From contig JAFEKR010000038.1 of NCBI GenBank assembly GCA_019022495.1, forward strand, positions 124,001 through 188,000: a DNA stretch of 64,000 nucleotides, given 5' to 3'. How positions within the stretch are numbered: the stretch's first letter is position 1; each line of letters opens with the position of its first letter. Below are positions 11,396-25,288 of the stretch, piece by piece. A program made the position numbers and the translations under genes. Below the pieces are notes generated by a model, which was not told where the DNA came from, did not search any database, and saw only the letters and a program-made list of their open reading frames with translations. The DNA is from Epichloe hybrida. Lineage: Eukaryota; Ascomycota; Sordariomycetes; Hypocreales; Clavicipitaceae.

Positions 11396-11895
11396 TTGTC
11401 GGGGGAAAACAAACACCCAAAAACGACGGATTTGACGGTCTCGATGACAAAGCTAACGATAACGATGTAAACGATAAGATTGACAATGCTAACGATACTA
11501 ACGAATTTAACGATATTAATAACGGAACCTAGATAACGGGATCTAGGCCTGCGATATTTTCAATCTATTGCAAGGATCTAAGCCAAAAAAGAGAGTAATT
11601 TATTAATATTAAAGTCCTTGTATTATAATAGCAAAGGTTTGTAATCCACGCCTAGGATCTAAGCTAGGGGAGGGTAGAGTCTCTTTCTAATGTTAGGTTA
11701 TCTTATTAATTAAATAATCTAAGCTAAAGGCAACGAAGGGAGAGTTAATTTTCTATAAAAGGGGAGGGAAATCTAGGGATTTTATCTAGCTAGATAGTCA
11801 CATGACTAGGGATCCGATTAATCCGGCGATGCCGAGGTCTAGAGGCCTGTAGTCTTGTGAGAGAGGTCTTAAGAGGTCACAATCCTAGCCACACA
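11396..11895. repeat. Solo LTR (500 bp) with 5-bp target duplication
   Basis: Begins TTGTCGGGGGAAAACAAAC and ends CCTAGCCACACA. The 5-bp flanks are ATACT at 11391-11395 and at 11896-11900, and the minisatellite continues on both sides. It is much less mutated than its surroundings. There is no internal retroelement sequence, so it is a solo LTR, probably of Ty3/gypsy type. Confidence 0.85.
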
Positions 11896-12471
11896 ATACT
11901 AGCTTAAGATAGCTTATAATAGCTTATACTAGTTTAAGATAGCTTATAATAGCTTATACTAGTTTAAGATAAGATAGCTTATACTAGCTTAAGATAGCTT
12001 AAGATAGCTTATACTAGCTTATAATAGCTTATACTAGCTTATAATAGCTTATACTAGCTTATAATAGCTTATATAAGCTTATAATAGCTTAAATTACTTA
12101 TATTACTAATATTACTTATAGTTATATTACTTTTATAGGTCTTAATATTATTAGTCTTAAAGTTTAATTATAAATAAATAACTTATAAATAAATAAAATA
12201 TAAATACTAGTAAGTATAAGTAAGTTACTATAGAAAAAGCTAAACTTTTTAGTTATTTAGTATATAAGGTTTTTTAAAATATTAATAAAATAAAAATTTC
12301 TTTCTCTTTTATGTTTTTTAATATTATTGTTAGTTACACCAAGGAACGTTGCACTAGTGTAGAAAGGTCAAATTTAACGATAATAATAAGGTTAATAATA
12401 ATAGCTAAGAAAAGAGAGAAGGAGAGAAATCTAGCTAGAAGAGAAGGTAAGTAAAAAGGGGGAAAAGTAAG

Positions 12472-15400
12472 GGGTTACAGCAAATCTCGGCTCTAACAAA
12501 GTTAATCTCGTATCCAGAGTGAAGCCTTGTGACTAGCAAAATAGCATATACTAGGCATATACCTAGCATATGCTATTGCAAAGTGTAAATTCTTTACTAA
12601 GTGATTTTTGTTTTGCATATACGTCACATATGTAATTATTAAGTGCGATTTAATTACTAAGTGATTTTTGCTAAGTGATTTCTATTTTATATATACTATT
12701 ATAAAGTGTAAATTATGAGTCCTTATCTAAGTGATTTTTTTTTCTATATATATAATGCATATACTATTGCAAAGTGTAATTATTAGCTAAGTAATTTTTT
12801 TATACATATACGTGGCATATGCTATTGCTATTATAAAGTATAATTAATAGTTAAGTGATTTTTTTTTTTTATATATACTACATATATACTATTATAAAGT
12901 GTAATTATTAGCTAATTAATTCTTTTTAAGTGGGTTAGATTACATGCTCCTACCTTGCATATATAACGCACCTACTATTGCAAGCTCTTTCTCTCTTTTC
13001 TTCCTTATTTATTATTATTACTCTTACCTTAGTATTTAACCCTATAATTCTCTTAGTTTATATATAGTCATTATATTTATTTAATATCTTAATTTACTAA
13101 CTACTTTTTATAGCTCTAATAAAGAAAAAATCCTTTAATTTTAGTATAAAGTAATATCTAGCTCTTTTATAATATATAGTATATACTAATTATATTATAG
13201 AAAACATAATACCTTATAACTCTAGAGTGCCTAAAGAAAGAGATAATAAATATATATATTATATTTAATTATCCTATGCTAATTATATATAGGGCTCCTA
13301 TTAACTATTAAACTTAGAAATACTAAAACTAATAGTTAAGATATATATTAGAATAAGGTTATAGGTTATATCTATAGTATATGCTTTATATATATTATAT
13401 AAATATAATAACTAATAAAGAGCAAGTAAATAGGTAAATTATATTAAAGATCTCTTAAAAGGTAAGTTATTATATATAGGATATATATAATATATTTACT
13501 AATATAGTGTAGTTCCTATAGTAAAGCCTGCGCTTACTAGTTATAAGTAAAACATTTTAGCTATATATATAGTAGTACTAATATTTTATTAATAGCTAGC
13601 TTTAACCTTTTAAAATTTAGCGTTACTATATATATTCCCTTTTATTATATATATATATATATTATATTAATAATATATAAGTATAGTATTAAGAAAATAA
13701 ATAGCTACTTATATAGTTATACTATCCCTAAGGGTAATTCTAGTTAAGTATATTATATATTATAAGCATATATTAGATATATTCTTACTCTTTTAGATAC
13801 GCTAATATCTTAAGGAGAAACATAGTATTAAGGGTATATATATTTCTAATATATATAGCTATTATAGAATATATACTAATGGTTTATAGTTTATATAAAT
13901 TCCTATTCTTAGGTTAATAAGGACAAAATTTTTGCTAGACACTAGTATGTATATATAGGTTATATATATAGCTAGTGCTAATATAATACTAGTAGTTTAA
14001 TCTATATAATTCTTTATAGGAAATAGCGTCAAATACTATTTATTATAAAGCCCTTTAGGTAAGTACATATTAAGTCTATATATAGTATATATACTAAACT
14101 AAGATTTAGTATATTAGGTTCTTATAACCTTATATATATTTTTATAGAATTCTTTAACTAGAAGGCATATATTATATACTATCTATAAGATATATCTAGT
14201 ATATATACTAACTTATATTATAGTGTAAAGAATAAGAATTTTACTATATACTAGGGGCAATAGTTTTATTGCTTTATATATATTATAACCTTTTCTATAT
14301 GTTTTAGAAGTATTAACTTTATATAAGTAAAATACTTTAATATTAGAGATAAGGAAATAAGCATTAAACCACCTAGTAGTAATAAGTATAAGGTATATCT
14401 TACTAATACTATATATATACTAACTATATGCTTATATCTTTTAGCATACTTTAAGCCCTAATATTATAAGGGAGTTCTCTAGTAAGTTTATATATTAGGC
14501 CTATAGCTAATATATATTACTAATATAATTCTAAGGACCTAATCTAATATAAATAGATGTAAGTCCTAAGCGTAAGTAATATTAATATACTTAATATATA
14601 TAAGGCTAATAATAGTATAGTTTCTTACTAAGAGAAGGCTACCCTTACTAAGCGGAAGAATATTAAGAAAAGAAAGGCTATATAGGAGGCTACTAAGGCC
14701 TAAAAAGCTATTACTACTACTACTACCCTTATTATTACTAACCCTAATAATTAAATACCTCTTACTTTATATATGCTTTATATATAAGATTTTACTCTTT
14801 TTATTTCTATATAGTATAGTTTTAAAGAAAGCATATACCCTATATATATTTATATATACCTAGCATATAAGGAATTACTCTTATTAGTTTTATATTATAT
14901 ATTTTTAAAGAGAAAAGACATATATATAGCATATATTCCTATGCCTAAGAAAGGCTATATTAGTTAGTTTTTAATAGAAATAAACTTAAGTTTAGTGTAT
15001 TTATATATATTATATATATACATATGTTATATTATTATATATAGTATAAGCAAAATATTATAATATATAGAAGCGTAAATAATGCTAAACATCTATATAT
15101 ATATAGTATATGCATAGCATATAGTATGCATGCTTAAAGTTAGTTTAGTACATTTTATTTAGTTATAAGGCACTAAAAAATTAAACTAATATATATAATA
15201 TATACTAAACTTTACCCTTTTATTCTCTCTATTTATAATATATATATAAAGATAGTGGTCTAAGTAACTAATTTTATTAATAACTCTATGCTTAAAGTAA
15301 TAAACCCCTCTAAATTAGGCTATTATTATAGGCTAATTCTAATATCTTTAAAGCTACTTACCCTTTTATAGATTAATACTTATATATAGGGTATATCCAC

Positions 15401-18400
15401 TGTATATACATAGCATATATAGACGCTAACCTGCTCTTAGGTGTAATATTATAATTAATAACAGTGGGAAAATATGCAGCAGGAGCTTTTTAAATAATGC
15501 TAGCATAAGTGTTTCTATATAGGTAATATATATAGCTATTAATAAGTATATAAACTAGATTTATTGCTATATTTATTAGCATTATAAGGGGAGAGTATAG
15601 CTACCTAGTAAAGCAAATATTAAGCTTAAAGAGAAGGTTATAGGTAAAAAGTATAGACTATATATACGTAATATATATAGCATATACTTATATTACTAAT
15701 AGTGCAATCCACCACTAAGTATTATTTAATAGCTAGCGCAATGCATAATATCTTTATAAGCCTAGGTATGTTAGTCTATTATATACTATATATATATACT
15801 TATTAATTAGTTTATAAATCTAGCCCTAAGATATCCTTACTATAGAAGTTTGTAAATAAACTTAAGCTTCTTATGTAAGTTATAAGTGTGTTATATATAA
15901 GCTATAACTAATAAGTAATGTTTAATAGGGAATAAAATAGCGTGTTTAAGCTTAAATATAGCTCTTTATTTCACTAGGCTAGTAGTATTACTAGGAGATA
16001 AAATCCGCGATTATTATATAAGGGTAATAATTATCTAGGTATATATAGTTAAAGTAAGAGTTTTATAGAGAATAGCTCTTAGCTTACTAATAACTAAGAG
16101 ATATAATACATAGGAAACGCATATCTAATATATATGCTAAGGATATGCATAGAACACTCTATTTTTTACATTATAAGAGAAAGCTTTTATATTATAAGAG
16201 CTAACTTTATAGAAGGTATAAAAGAGTACTAGATTATAAAAGGTAAAGAAAGATATATAGCATGCTATATATTATACTAGTCCTACCCTAATCTAAGACC
16301 TATTTAAATTTAGCTTTTATGCGTTCTTATGCCTTATCTCTCTTTTATTAAATCTCCTTTATATTATTAGCATATTATTATAGCTATTATAATTATATAT
16401 ATACTATCTCTAACTTCTTACTTTTCTCCTTTAAAGCCTAAATCTCTAGTTTAGCTTAATATATCTTAATTTACTTTTTAAGCTACTTTTTCTGTTTTCT
16501 TAGACATTATATATCTATATTAGCTAAGCTACTTATATTACTACTATACATAGCTAATTATTATTACTTATAGGATTAAGTATTATTATTACCTATATAG
16601 CTTTAATTATTATTATTACTTATATTAAAGTTAAAGTTAAAGTTATCCTAGGAGAGTTAGTATATAATATTAATATAAGTCTAATATAAACTTACTATAA
16701 CCTCCTCCTTAACTATTAGTGTGTATAAGTAGGAGACTATTAGCATGCGTAAGCAAAAGCTAATAAAAACAACATTATCTATTACTCTAATTATTTATTC
16801 CCCTATTATCTTCTATATAAGGTTTATATTATTAGAGTTACTCTTATTCTTATTATAAAGGTGTAAGTTAAATTAGAATTAGCATTAGGAAAGGGCTTAA
16901 GCTTTATTACATATACTATATATTAGGCAAGGTACTTAAGGAATATATAGTAGATTTATTTCTACTAGGCATAGGTAAATTATAGGGGTTCTAAGGGTTC
17001 TAAGGAAGACTAGTATCTTATTCCCTTCTAAGAGCTTATCTTTAGTTTGTTTTATCCTTCCTAATAAGTATATTACTTATATAACTCTTATAAGAAATAT
17101 CTCTCTAGGTATATTAAATACCCTTATTACTACTAATTTATGCCTTAAGGTATTTCTTAACTATTACTCTCTTAAGACTAAGATATAATTAGTATATATA
17201 TAGCAAAAGAAATATTAGAGTTATACTTAAAAATTACTACTAAAAGAGACACTTACATTCTAGTAAAAATATAATCTTCCTAATAACCACTTTCCTCTAT
17301 ATTAGTATTCTTTACTATATATATCCTATATTTAGGTTTCACTTTAAATATAGCTAGCACTAGTCTAGCTATTATCTAAGGGGTAAGCTTAGTATTAAAT
17401 TACTTCTTATAATTTAGATATACTTTATATAAGTATCTAATACGCTCTTTATATTTCTCTTAAGATAATATATTTAGAAGAGGTATAATAAATTTCTTAT
17501 TAGGTATATCTTAGCTAGACTTCTACTAATTACGCTTAATATAAATATAGCAAAAGATTAATAAATACTCTAAATATTCCTACTATATAAAACTTAGATA
17601 CTACTTATATAAGTAGTCTCTAAGACCTATTTATTATTAGCATATATATAACCTTAGGGACACTTATATATACCTCTTACTTACTTAGTATTTATATTAT
17701 AGGTAATAGCCTAGATTACACCTATTATATTAGCATGCATATGTTTAATATAATGCTATCTTATAACACTCCTACTAATTATGCTAAGCTACTTAAATAA
17801 AGCAGAAAACATCTATTATAAATTAATTATAATACATATATATGTAAAGTCTATTATTCACACATACCTCTTTATACTTTAAGCTATTAACTAAGTTATA
17901 ATAATATATGCATATGTTTCTTGCACTAAGGTATATTATTAGCTTTATATATTAAAAGAAATAGCATATATATATACTTAACTTCTCTTTATTATATAAG
18001 GAATATATAAGAATATTTGCTATTCCCTTAATTTATTAGAAGGAGAGGTTAATTTAAAGGCATTATGCTCTTATAAAAGTTTTGCCTATTCCTATAGGTA
18101 TAAAATAATAAAGTAATTATCTAGTCCCTATATATAAATATAGCGAATTTACTATTTATTTAAGTCCTAAAGTTAATTAAAGTACTATTTACATATAGCG
18201 CCTATATCTAGTTAGTATATAATAAATATACTTCTAGCATAAACTTACCTATAAGCTATAACCTTACTAGGTATTATAGAAGCTAGGCTTAAAGGATTAA
18301 GCCTTGTACCTTATCCTTATAATTAAGGGCTAGATAAATTTGCCTTAGGGAATTTATCTTATAATATTCTAGGAATAAGGAAAGCATAGGTCTTAAATAT

Positions 18401-21400
18401 AGCCTCCTTATATAATAATTAGTTAAGACTATAAGCTAGATATTATATAGTGGTTATATATATATAAGTTATTAATAATAATAGATTATAACGTTATTTA
18501 ATAGCTAAAGATAATGCCTCTTTAATATCCTATAAAATGCTTTTTAGAGGTAAGGGTATATAAGCATGTGTTTTACGTATAGTAAGTATAAGAAAAGGGA
18601 ACCTTTTTATATTAAAAGGAACAAAAAAGTTATATTTAACCTTATATTTTTAGGTCTTAAGGTTCGCTTGCTTTATATAATAAAAGACTGCATTTTATTA
18701 GCATATTCCCACTATATACGTAGTATATATATAAACCACACTGCTTTTACTTTAACTAGGAAATATCCTAAAAAAAGTAGCGCTCTTTACTATTAGTCTC
18801 CTTAGGACTAGTACTATAAGTTACTATATATTTAAGATATATAATGTCTAAAGAATACCTATTAACTTAATATTTTATATATAATCTAGTATAAAGGCCT
18901 TAGGGATACTTAATAAAAAACTCCTATATAAAATTAGTATAAGAAATTAGTATAAGAGCCTTATATATAAAGCCTATTACTTATATCTTAGTAACTAATC
19001 TAAGCTATTTGCTAGTCTTAATAATAAATTAGCCCCTAATCCTTATTACTATTTATAACTAGCTAATATAGCAAATAGTCCTCCTTTTTCTAAATTAAGA
19101 GATAAGTAATATAAGCCCTATTATAAGGATATTAGTAAATAATATATATAGAGACACTATATAACTTACTACTCTGTCTTTCTCTTTAGTATTTTATTAA
19201 TATTTGCGGTTTTTAGATAGCTAGTATATTTAGTTCTTATATTACTAATAAGCTTTGTATTAAATTCTTTATTTCACTGCTTATTATACTTAATAAGCAT
19301 TAGTTTAATATAAGGGCAAACCTTAAGCCTTATATATATATAACTTATACGCTAAAATTAGCCTGCTTATTGCATTATTAGGAAATAGCTCCTAGGTAAA
19401 TTAGTAAACTAATATATAGGTATAAAATATGTATTATATATAAATAGTAGTGTAAGGGTAGTCTTATTTATTTTCCTAGAGTAAATAAGAGAGAATTAGA
19501 TCTAGTATATACTTAGCTTAAGTTAGGAATAAATTATAAATCTATATACTTATAATACTTACTTGCTTTTAAATAATTTCCTTTGCATTATTCTTACCTA
19601 TAATATTAATATTATAATTAAGTGTAGGGATTATATAAAGGATACTATCTATATAAGCCTTAGGATAGCTAGGTAAGGTAAGGTAATTAATAATATACTA
19701 CATATTAATTATACTTTTACTACTCTTTATAACTATAATACTAGTAGTATTAATTATAGACTATATAGAATAAGCATATATTATATTATATTTATAGAAT
19801 ATACTTACCTAAGGTATGTTAAAAATATAGTAAATTAATATAGATTCTTTAGGAGTGTCCTATAAAGCATTTAGTAAATACTTAATATATATAGTATATA
19901 TAAATAGAGTATAAACCTTATTAGTATTACTTCCTTAGCGCTAAATAATATTAGGTATAGTTAGAGTAGCCTATAATTATATTTAAGTTAGCATAATAAT
20001 TTAAGATATAAATAATATAGTAATTATTAAATTATAGTATATTATAAGTATTATAAGACTTAGTAAAGGGATTTCTTTATATATATTTAAGATCTTTAAG
20101 AAAATTTTATATATAGTTAGCATATGCTAGGCTAATGCTAGCTATATGCTAAGCATATACTAGGCATATATAATATTTTATCTTTTTACTTAATCTATAC
20201 TTTACTCCTTTTACTAAGCTAAATACTTATAATAAATTACTAAAAGTATAGTTATATATAAAATATATATGCTTTATATTTACGCTAATTATATTATCTT
20301 TATTCAGAGCTTTGTACTACACTACACTACATTTTGTAGTATTTGTAGTGTAGTGTAGTATACTACATTACATTACATACTACACTACACTACATACTAC
20401 ACTACAAGGAAATTTTTTTACTACATGTAGTATTTGTAGTATTTTGTAGTATTTGTAGTATTAAGAAAATAAATAAATTATAATAGCTTATAATATCTTA
20501 TAATAGCTTATAAATTTATTAGCTATTAGTATTAATAAGTATTTCCTTTAAGTAAAAATCATATATATAAGTAAGAAAGCTATAAAGAAGTAAGTTATAG
20601 TTATAATAACTTACTTATAAACTTACTTTTATAAAAATCCCTCTCTTTTAAGTAAAAATTATATATTTAAGTAAGAAAGCTATAGAGAAGTTACTTATAG
20701 TTATAAAGACCTATTTATAAACTCACTTTTATAAAAATTCCTTTATTTAAGTAAAAATCTTATATTTAAGTAAGAAAGCTATAAAGAAGTTACCTATAGG
20801 TATAAGGACCCACTTTTAGACCCACTTTTATATAAATTTCTCTTTTTAAGTAAAAATCATGTATTTAAGTAAGAAAGCTATAAAGAAGTTACCTATAGTT
20901 ATAAGAACCCACTTTTAAATAAATTCCTCTTTTAAAGTAAAAATTATATATTTAAGCAAGAAAGCTATAAAGAAGTTACTAATAGTTATAAGGACCCACT
21001 TTTAGACTCACTTTTAGACTTATTTTTAGAAAAAACTATATTACTAAGTAAGAAAACTAAAGATAATCTATATTATTTAACTTACTTTTAAAGCTTATTT
21101 TTAAATAACTTTAATACTAAGGAAAATTCATTATATATATTTATTAAATCTATAATTAAATATTTAAGTTCTTTTTAAGTAACTTTACTTAGTACTTTTA
21201 CTATTCCTTTTACTAAAAAAACCCTTAAAGTTAATATAATTATTTATAACTCTAATAAAATAGCTATATTACTAGGAACTTCTTTATTAGTTAAATTTTA
21301 ATATTCTCTTATTAATAAGATAGTTATATATATATATATAATATTATTAGAGTTTTAGTCTTATTTATATATAATAAAAAATAATTTCTTTAGGGTAATT

Positions 21401-22145
21401 CCTATATTTTAAGTAAAAAAAGCATACTAAAATAGATAGTAAATCTAAAGAAAAAGATATTAAGATAAAGTAACCTCTATAATTAAGGGAAAAAAATAGG
21501 TTATAATTATAAACTAAAGTATACTTTATTTAGCTTCTATATACCTATAATTAGCTTAATAATCTAAATAATCTTAAACTTTAAGAATTTATAATTAAAT
21601 AACTAAATTATAATAAAAAAAACAGCTAATATTAACTTAATTAAGAAAAATCTAAGGAATATTATAAAACTATATAATACCCCACTTTTTTTCTACTAAT
21701 ACTACATTTGTAGTATTTGTAGTGTAGTGTAGTAAATACTACACTACACTACATACTACACTACACTAAAATCTATTACACTACATACTACAACGAAAGC
21801 CAAAATATTACATTTACTACACTACATGCAAAGCTCTGTCTTTATTATAGACTACTCTTTTAAGTTAGTGTAATTATAATAGTTCCCTTACTTCCCTATT
21901 ATATATATATTATATATACTACATTATAAGTGTATTTATACTAATATATTATAAGGACTAGTATATATAAGGTATATACTACTTTATAGGTATATTCTTA
22001 CACTAATACACTATAGGGTTTAGCATATATAATGCATATACGTGGTATATATAATCATTTTTCACTGCCTGCCTAATACGGGTCACAAGGCTTCACCCTA
22101 GATACGAGATTAACTTTGTTAGAGCCGAGATTTACTATGTGCCCG
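12472..22145. mobile_element. 9.7-kb TIR element inserted in the copia LTR (Mutator-like candidate)
   Basis: The left end carries CAAATCTCGGCTCTAACAAA and the following 30 bp to GTGAC (12481-12533). The same sequence returns in reverse complement at about 22083-22133, so the element has terminal inverted repeats of about 55 bp. Flanks are AAAAGTAAGG (12463-12472) and AAAAGTAGGG (22146-22155), a 9-10-bp duplication with one G/A difference as RIP would give; the exact end base is uncertain by one. The uninterrupted LTR copy at 24.19 kb confirms the empty site. A 9-11-bp duplication with long TIRs fits Mutator-like elements. The interior is too mutated to read a transposase; a 76-codon ORF at 18566-18796 shows no domain. 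Confidence 0.7.
20305..21838. mobile_element. hAT-like element (copy C), 1534 bp, with perfect 8-bp duplication
   Basis: Ends CAGAGCTTTG at 20305 and, inverted, CAAAGCTCTG to 21838. The target duplication TCTTTATT is at 20297-20304 and 21839-21846. Dense TACTACACTACA-type palindromic repeats occupy both subterminal regions (20310-20465 and 21700-21825). Five diverged copies of a roughly 95-bp unit (AAGTAAAAAT...AGAAAGCTATA) lie in 20540-21010. No coding capacity is visible; probably non-autonomous. It sits inside the 9.7-kb TIR element. Confidence 0.85.
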
Positions 22146-22386
22146 AAAAGTAGGGCAGCAGTGCAAAGCCACTGCGAGCAGTGCGGGGTCACTTGCAATA
22201 TAGCTAATCGCATTACGTGCATCCCTTTAGTAGACCTACACTTTAGCTACGGCTAGAATAACTATTATCTAGAGGAAGTAACACTAGCAGTCTCTCTTTT
22301 CTTTGTGGCTAAAGGAGCCTAAAAACGCAATAAAAATCAAATTAAAGGAAAGTGTATATAAGTAAATCCCTTTATAGGAATTCACA

Positions 22387-24053
22387 GCTTTAATTAGCTA
22401 TTGTGGCCTTAGTTATTCTAATTAACCTAGTTACTTTAATCTAGTCTAGTTAATCCTCCCTTTCGCCTAACCTTGTAGGTCAAATCTAACCTCATAGGTT
22501 AAATTAATCTATAGGTTTAAAGGGGCTTAAAAACGCAATAAAAATCAAAATAAACACAAGTAAATACTAATAATAAATACAAGCCTCTTATTAGCTTAGT
22601 TGTTAGTTCTTCTAGTTAGTTAGTCTTGTTATCTAGTTAGTTAGTCTTATTACCTAGCCTTTAACCTGAATTATAGCTTTATTTGAGTTAATAAAGGTCT
22701 CAAGGGTCTTTGCCTTAATAAGAGTCTTAAGGTCTTAAGGGTAAAGAGCTTAAGGGTCTTGTGTCTCCTTAATGCTAATAGTCTAAATTAACCATAATAG
22801 CTAGCGGAAACAAGCCTACATGCATACGCAATATACCTTGCGATGTGTTATTCCCCTCGTGGCTTTCTATCTTAAAGCGTTATTTAACATTGCATATAGG
22901 CATTAGGTCTATAGGCATTAGGTCTTAACAATCTTTACGTGGTTACCCTTGACAATCCTTAGGTTTAGATGCTTGTTATTAACCCTCGAGGTCTTGATAA
23001 TCCTCGCGTTTAGCAGCTTATTAGATCTTTTCCTCTACGGAGAATGCTTTAACTAGCATCCCCTTAGCAATAATCTCTTTAATTAAAGCTTTAGTTAAAG
23101 CGTTAGCCGCGATCTCTCTAATTATAATGTTAGCCACGATCTCTTTAATTAACGCTTTAGTTAAAGCATTAGCTTAGTCCTTAGGGTCTTTGGGGTCTTT
23201 AGTCTTAGGCTATAGCAATCTTCTCTCTTCTTAAATCACTTATTATAAGGTATCTATAGTTAAAAGAACTTAACCTTAGGCAATGTAAACACTACCTTCT
23301 TATAAGGAGCTTTAGAGCTCCTATATAATATTACTATAAGCTCTTATAAAGGTATCCCTTAACTAACCTTTAAAGTCCTCTTTAAAGTATTCCTAAAGGT
23401 CTTTGCCTTACTAACCTTAATGCTTGCTAGTGTAAATAAACCTTATAATCTAGTTATTAAGCTTAGGCTATATAATAGTCTCTAGGTTTAGCTATATAAG
23501 CTTCTTCTACTTCTTTATAAGCACTAGACTATAGGGCTATAGTTATTATAGTAGCTTATCCTTTAATAGTCTCTTATAAACCCTTTAGGGTATCTTATTA
23601 TTAGGGGAGGGTATTTAGGACTATTAGGGAGTGAAGATAGAAATATTAAATAATAGGTAAAAAGAGAGATAAAGAGAGAGAGATAATAGGTAAAGAGGGA
23701 AGTTATAGGTGTTAGCTAGCTTAGCTAAGGGTTGTTTTTAACATTAGGTTCGAATAAAATGCCTTATAGCAATAGATTCAGTTATTTAGTTAGTTTTCTT
23801 GTGATAGATAATAAGATTAATAATTAACTAAATATCCTAAAGGCCTAAGAGTTAATAGATTAATCCCTTAGAAGTCTAATAAGCCTATAACTAGGATTCT
23901 AGTCTATTTTCCTTTAGTACACTTTATAGTTATGCCTCTTTACCTAAATAGCCTATCTAGGTTAGCTTAAGAGGTAAAGGGCTACGTTATCTGCAAAAAT
24001 ATCTCTTCTTATAATACCTAGCTTATTTATAGTTATAGTTAATCACTAATTAG
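22387..24053 (-). other. Residual internal region of the minus-strand copia derivative
   Basis: About 1.67 kb between the two inverted LTR copies. Its left part is the reverse complement of the pol-end/LTR junction seen at 33.59-33.68 kb. The remainder has no readable coding region. Confidence 0.5.
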
Positions 24054-24296
24054 TATTAGTTACACTAAGGAATGTTACACTAGTGTAAAAGGGTTAAATT
24101 TAATAATAATAATAAGGTTAATAATAATAGCTAAGAAGAGAGAGAAGGAGAGGAATCTAGCTAGGAGAGAAGGTAAGTAAAAAGGGGGAAAAGTAAGGTG
24201 GCAGTGCAAAGCTACTATAAGCAGTGCGGGGTTGCCTGCAATGCAGCTAATCGCATCGCGTGCATCCCTTTGGTGGACCCACACTTTAGCCACGGC

Positions 24297-25090
24297 CAGA
24301 GTATTGCACTAAAACGTGTAGTGTAGTGTAGTATTTGTAGTGTAGTGTAGTAACTACACTACAAACTACACTACACTATAAACTACACTAACTATAAGGA
24401 AAAAAAAACTACAATACATTACACTACAAATTTTTTTTCCTAAACTACACTAACTATAAATACTACAAATGTAGTATTAGACTTTTTATTAGTTATTAGT
24501 ATTTATAAGGTTAAAAGAAAGCTAGTTATATAAGAGCTTTTATTATTACCTATTTTATTAAATTAGTTATAGAATTTATAAGATTATATTATTTTTATAA
24601 TTTTATTATAACTAAGTAAGGTTATATATAATATTATACTTTTTTAATAATACTATTTAACTTAATACTTTATTTCCCTAATATAACTTAAAGAAAAACC
24701 TTATTATATTATTTACTATTTTTATAAATTATTTTATATTTCTATAAATTATTACTATTACTTATTTTAAAAAAACTATAAAAAGAACTACTAGTAAACT
24801 TAATATAAGTAGCTTATTATATCTTATTATAGCTTATAATAGCTTATAATAGCTTATAATACTTACTTACTAATATTACTAGTATTACTAAGATTACTAA
24901 GATTACTTATAATATTATTAGTGTTAAAGTTTAATAATAAATAAATAATAAATAAATAACTTAAATATAAATACTAGTAATTATAAGTAAATTACTATAG
25001 TAAAAGCTATAGTTTTTAATAACTTAGTATTTTAAGGTTTTTAAAAATATTAATATTATAAAAATGTTTTCTCTTTTATATTTTTTTAAA
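24297..25090. mobile_element. Left part of hAT-like copy B
   Basis: The CAGAGTATTGCACTAA terminus starts at 24297 within the copia LTR, with TACAC/TGTAG arrays to 24480. Sequence 24480-25090 then matches 10640-12328 of copy A minus the minisatellite. Its left flank is GCCACGGC, which does not match the flank of the right terminus at 26204 (AATAGGTG). Confidence 0.7.
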
Positions 25091-25109
25091 ATAATAATAA
25101 AAGTAAAAT

Positions 25110-25288
25110 AATAGTAATAATAGTAATAATAGTAATTATAGTAATTATAGTAATTATAGTAATTATAGTAATTATAGTAATTATAGTAATTATAGTAATT
25201 ATAGTAATTATAGTAATTATAGTAATTATAGTAATTATAGTAATTATAGTAATTATAGTAATTATAGTAATATAGTAATTAGTAATTA
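25110..25288. repeat. Simple repeat (AGTAATTAT)n
   Basis: About 180 bp of AGTAATTAT units with some AGTAATA variants, inside the hAT-like sequence. Confidence 0.9.

Larger units (their letters stand above)
12329..24296 (-). mobile_element. Copia-type deletion derivative, minus orientation, interrupted
   Basis: The inverted LTR begins at 12329 (TGTTAGTTACACCAAGG), is broken at about 12472 by a 9.7-kb element, resumes at about 22146 and ends at 22386 (GGAATTCACA). A second LTR copy in the same orientation starts at 24054 and is cut off at 24296 by hAT copy B. The LTR is about 392-397 bp and matches the 3' LTR of the plus-strand copia element at 33680-34071. Only about 1.67 kb of internal sequence (22387-24053) is left, too little for gag-pol, so the element is non-autonomous. 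Confidence 0.7.

Noticed and set aside
18566..18796. 76-codon ORF inside the AT-rich island
   Set aside because: Lys/Ile/Tyr-rich composition expected by chance in mutated DNA; no domain.
24075..24293. 72-codon minus-strand ORF in the copia LTR
   Set aside because: Lies wholly in LTR repeat sequence; hydrophobic chance ORF.
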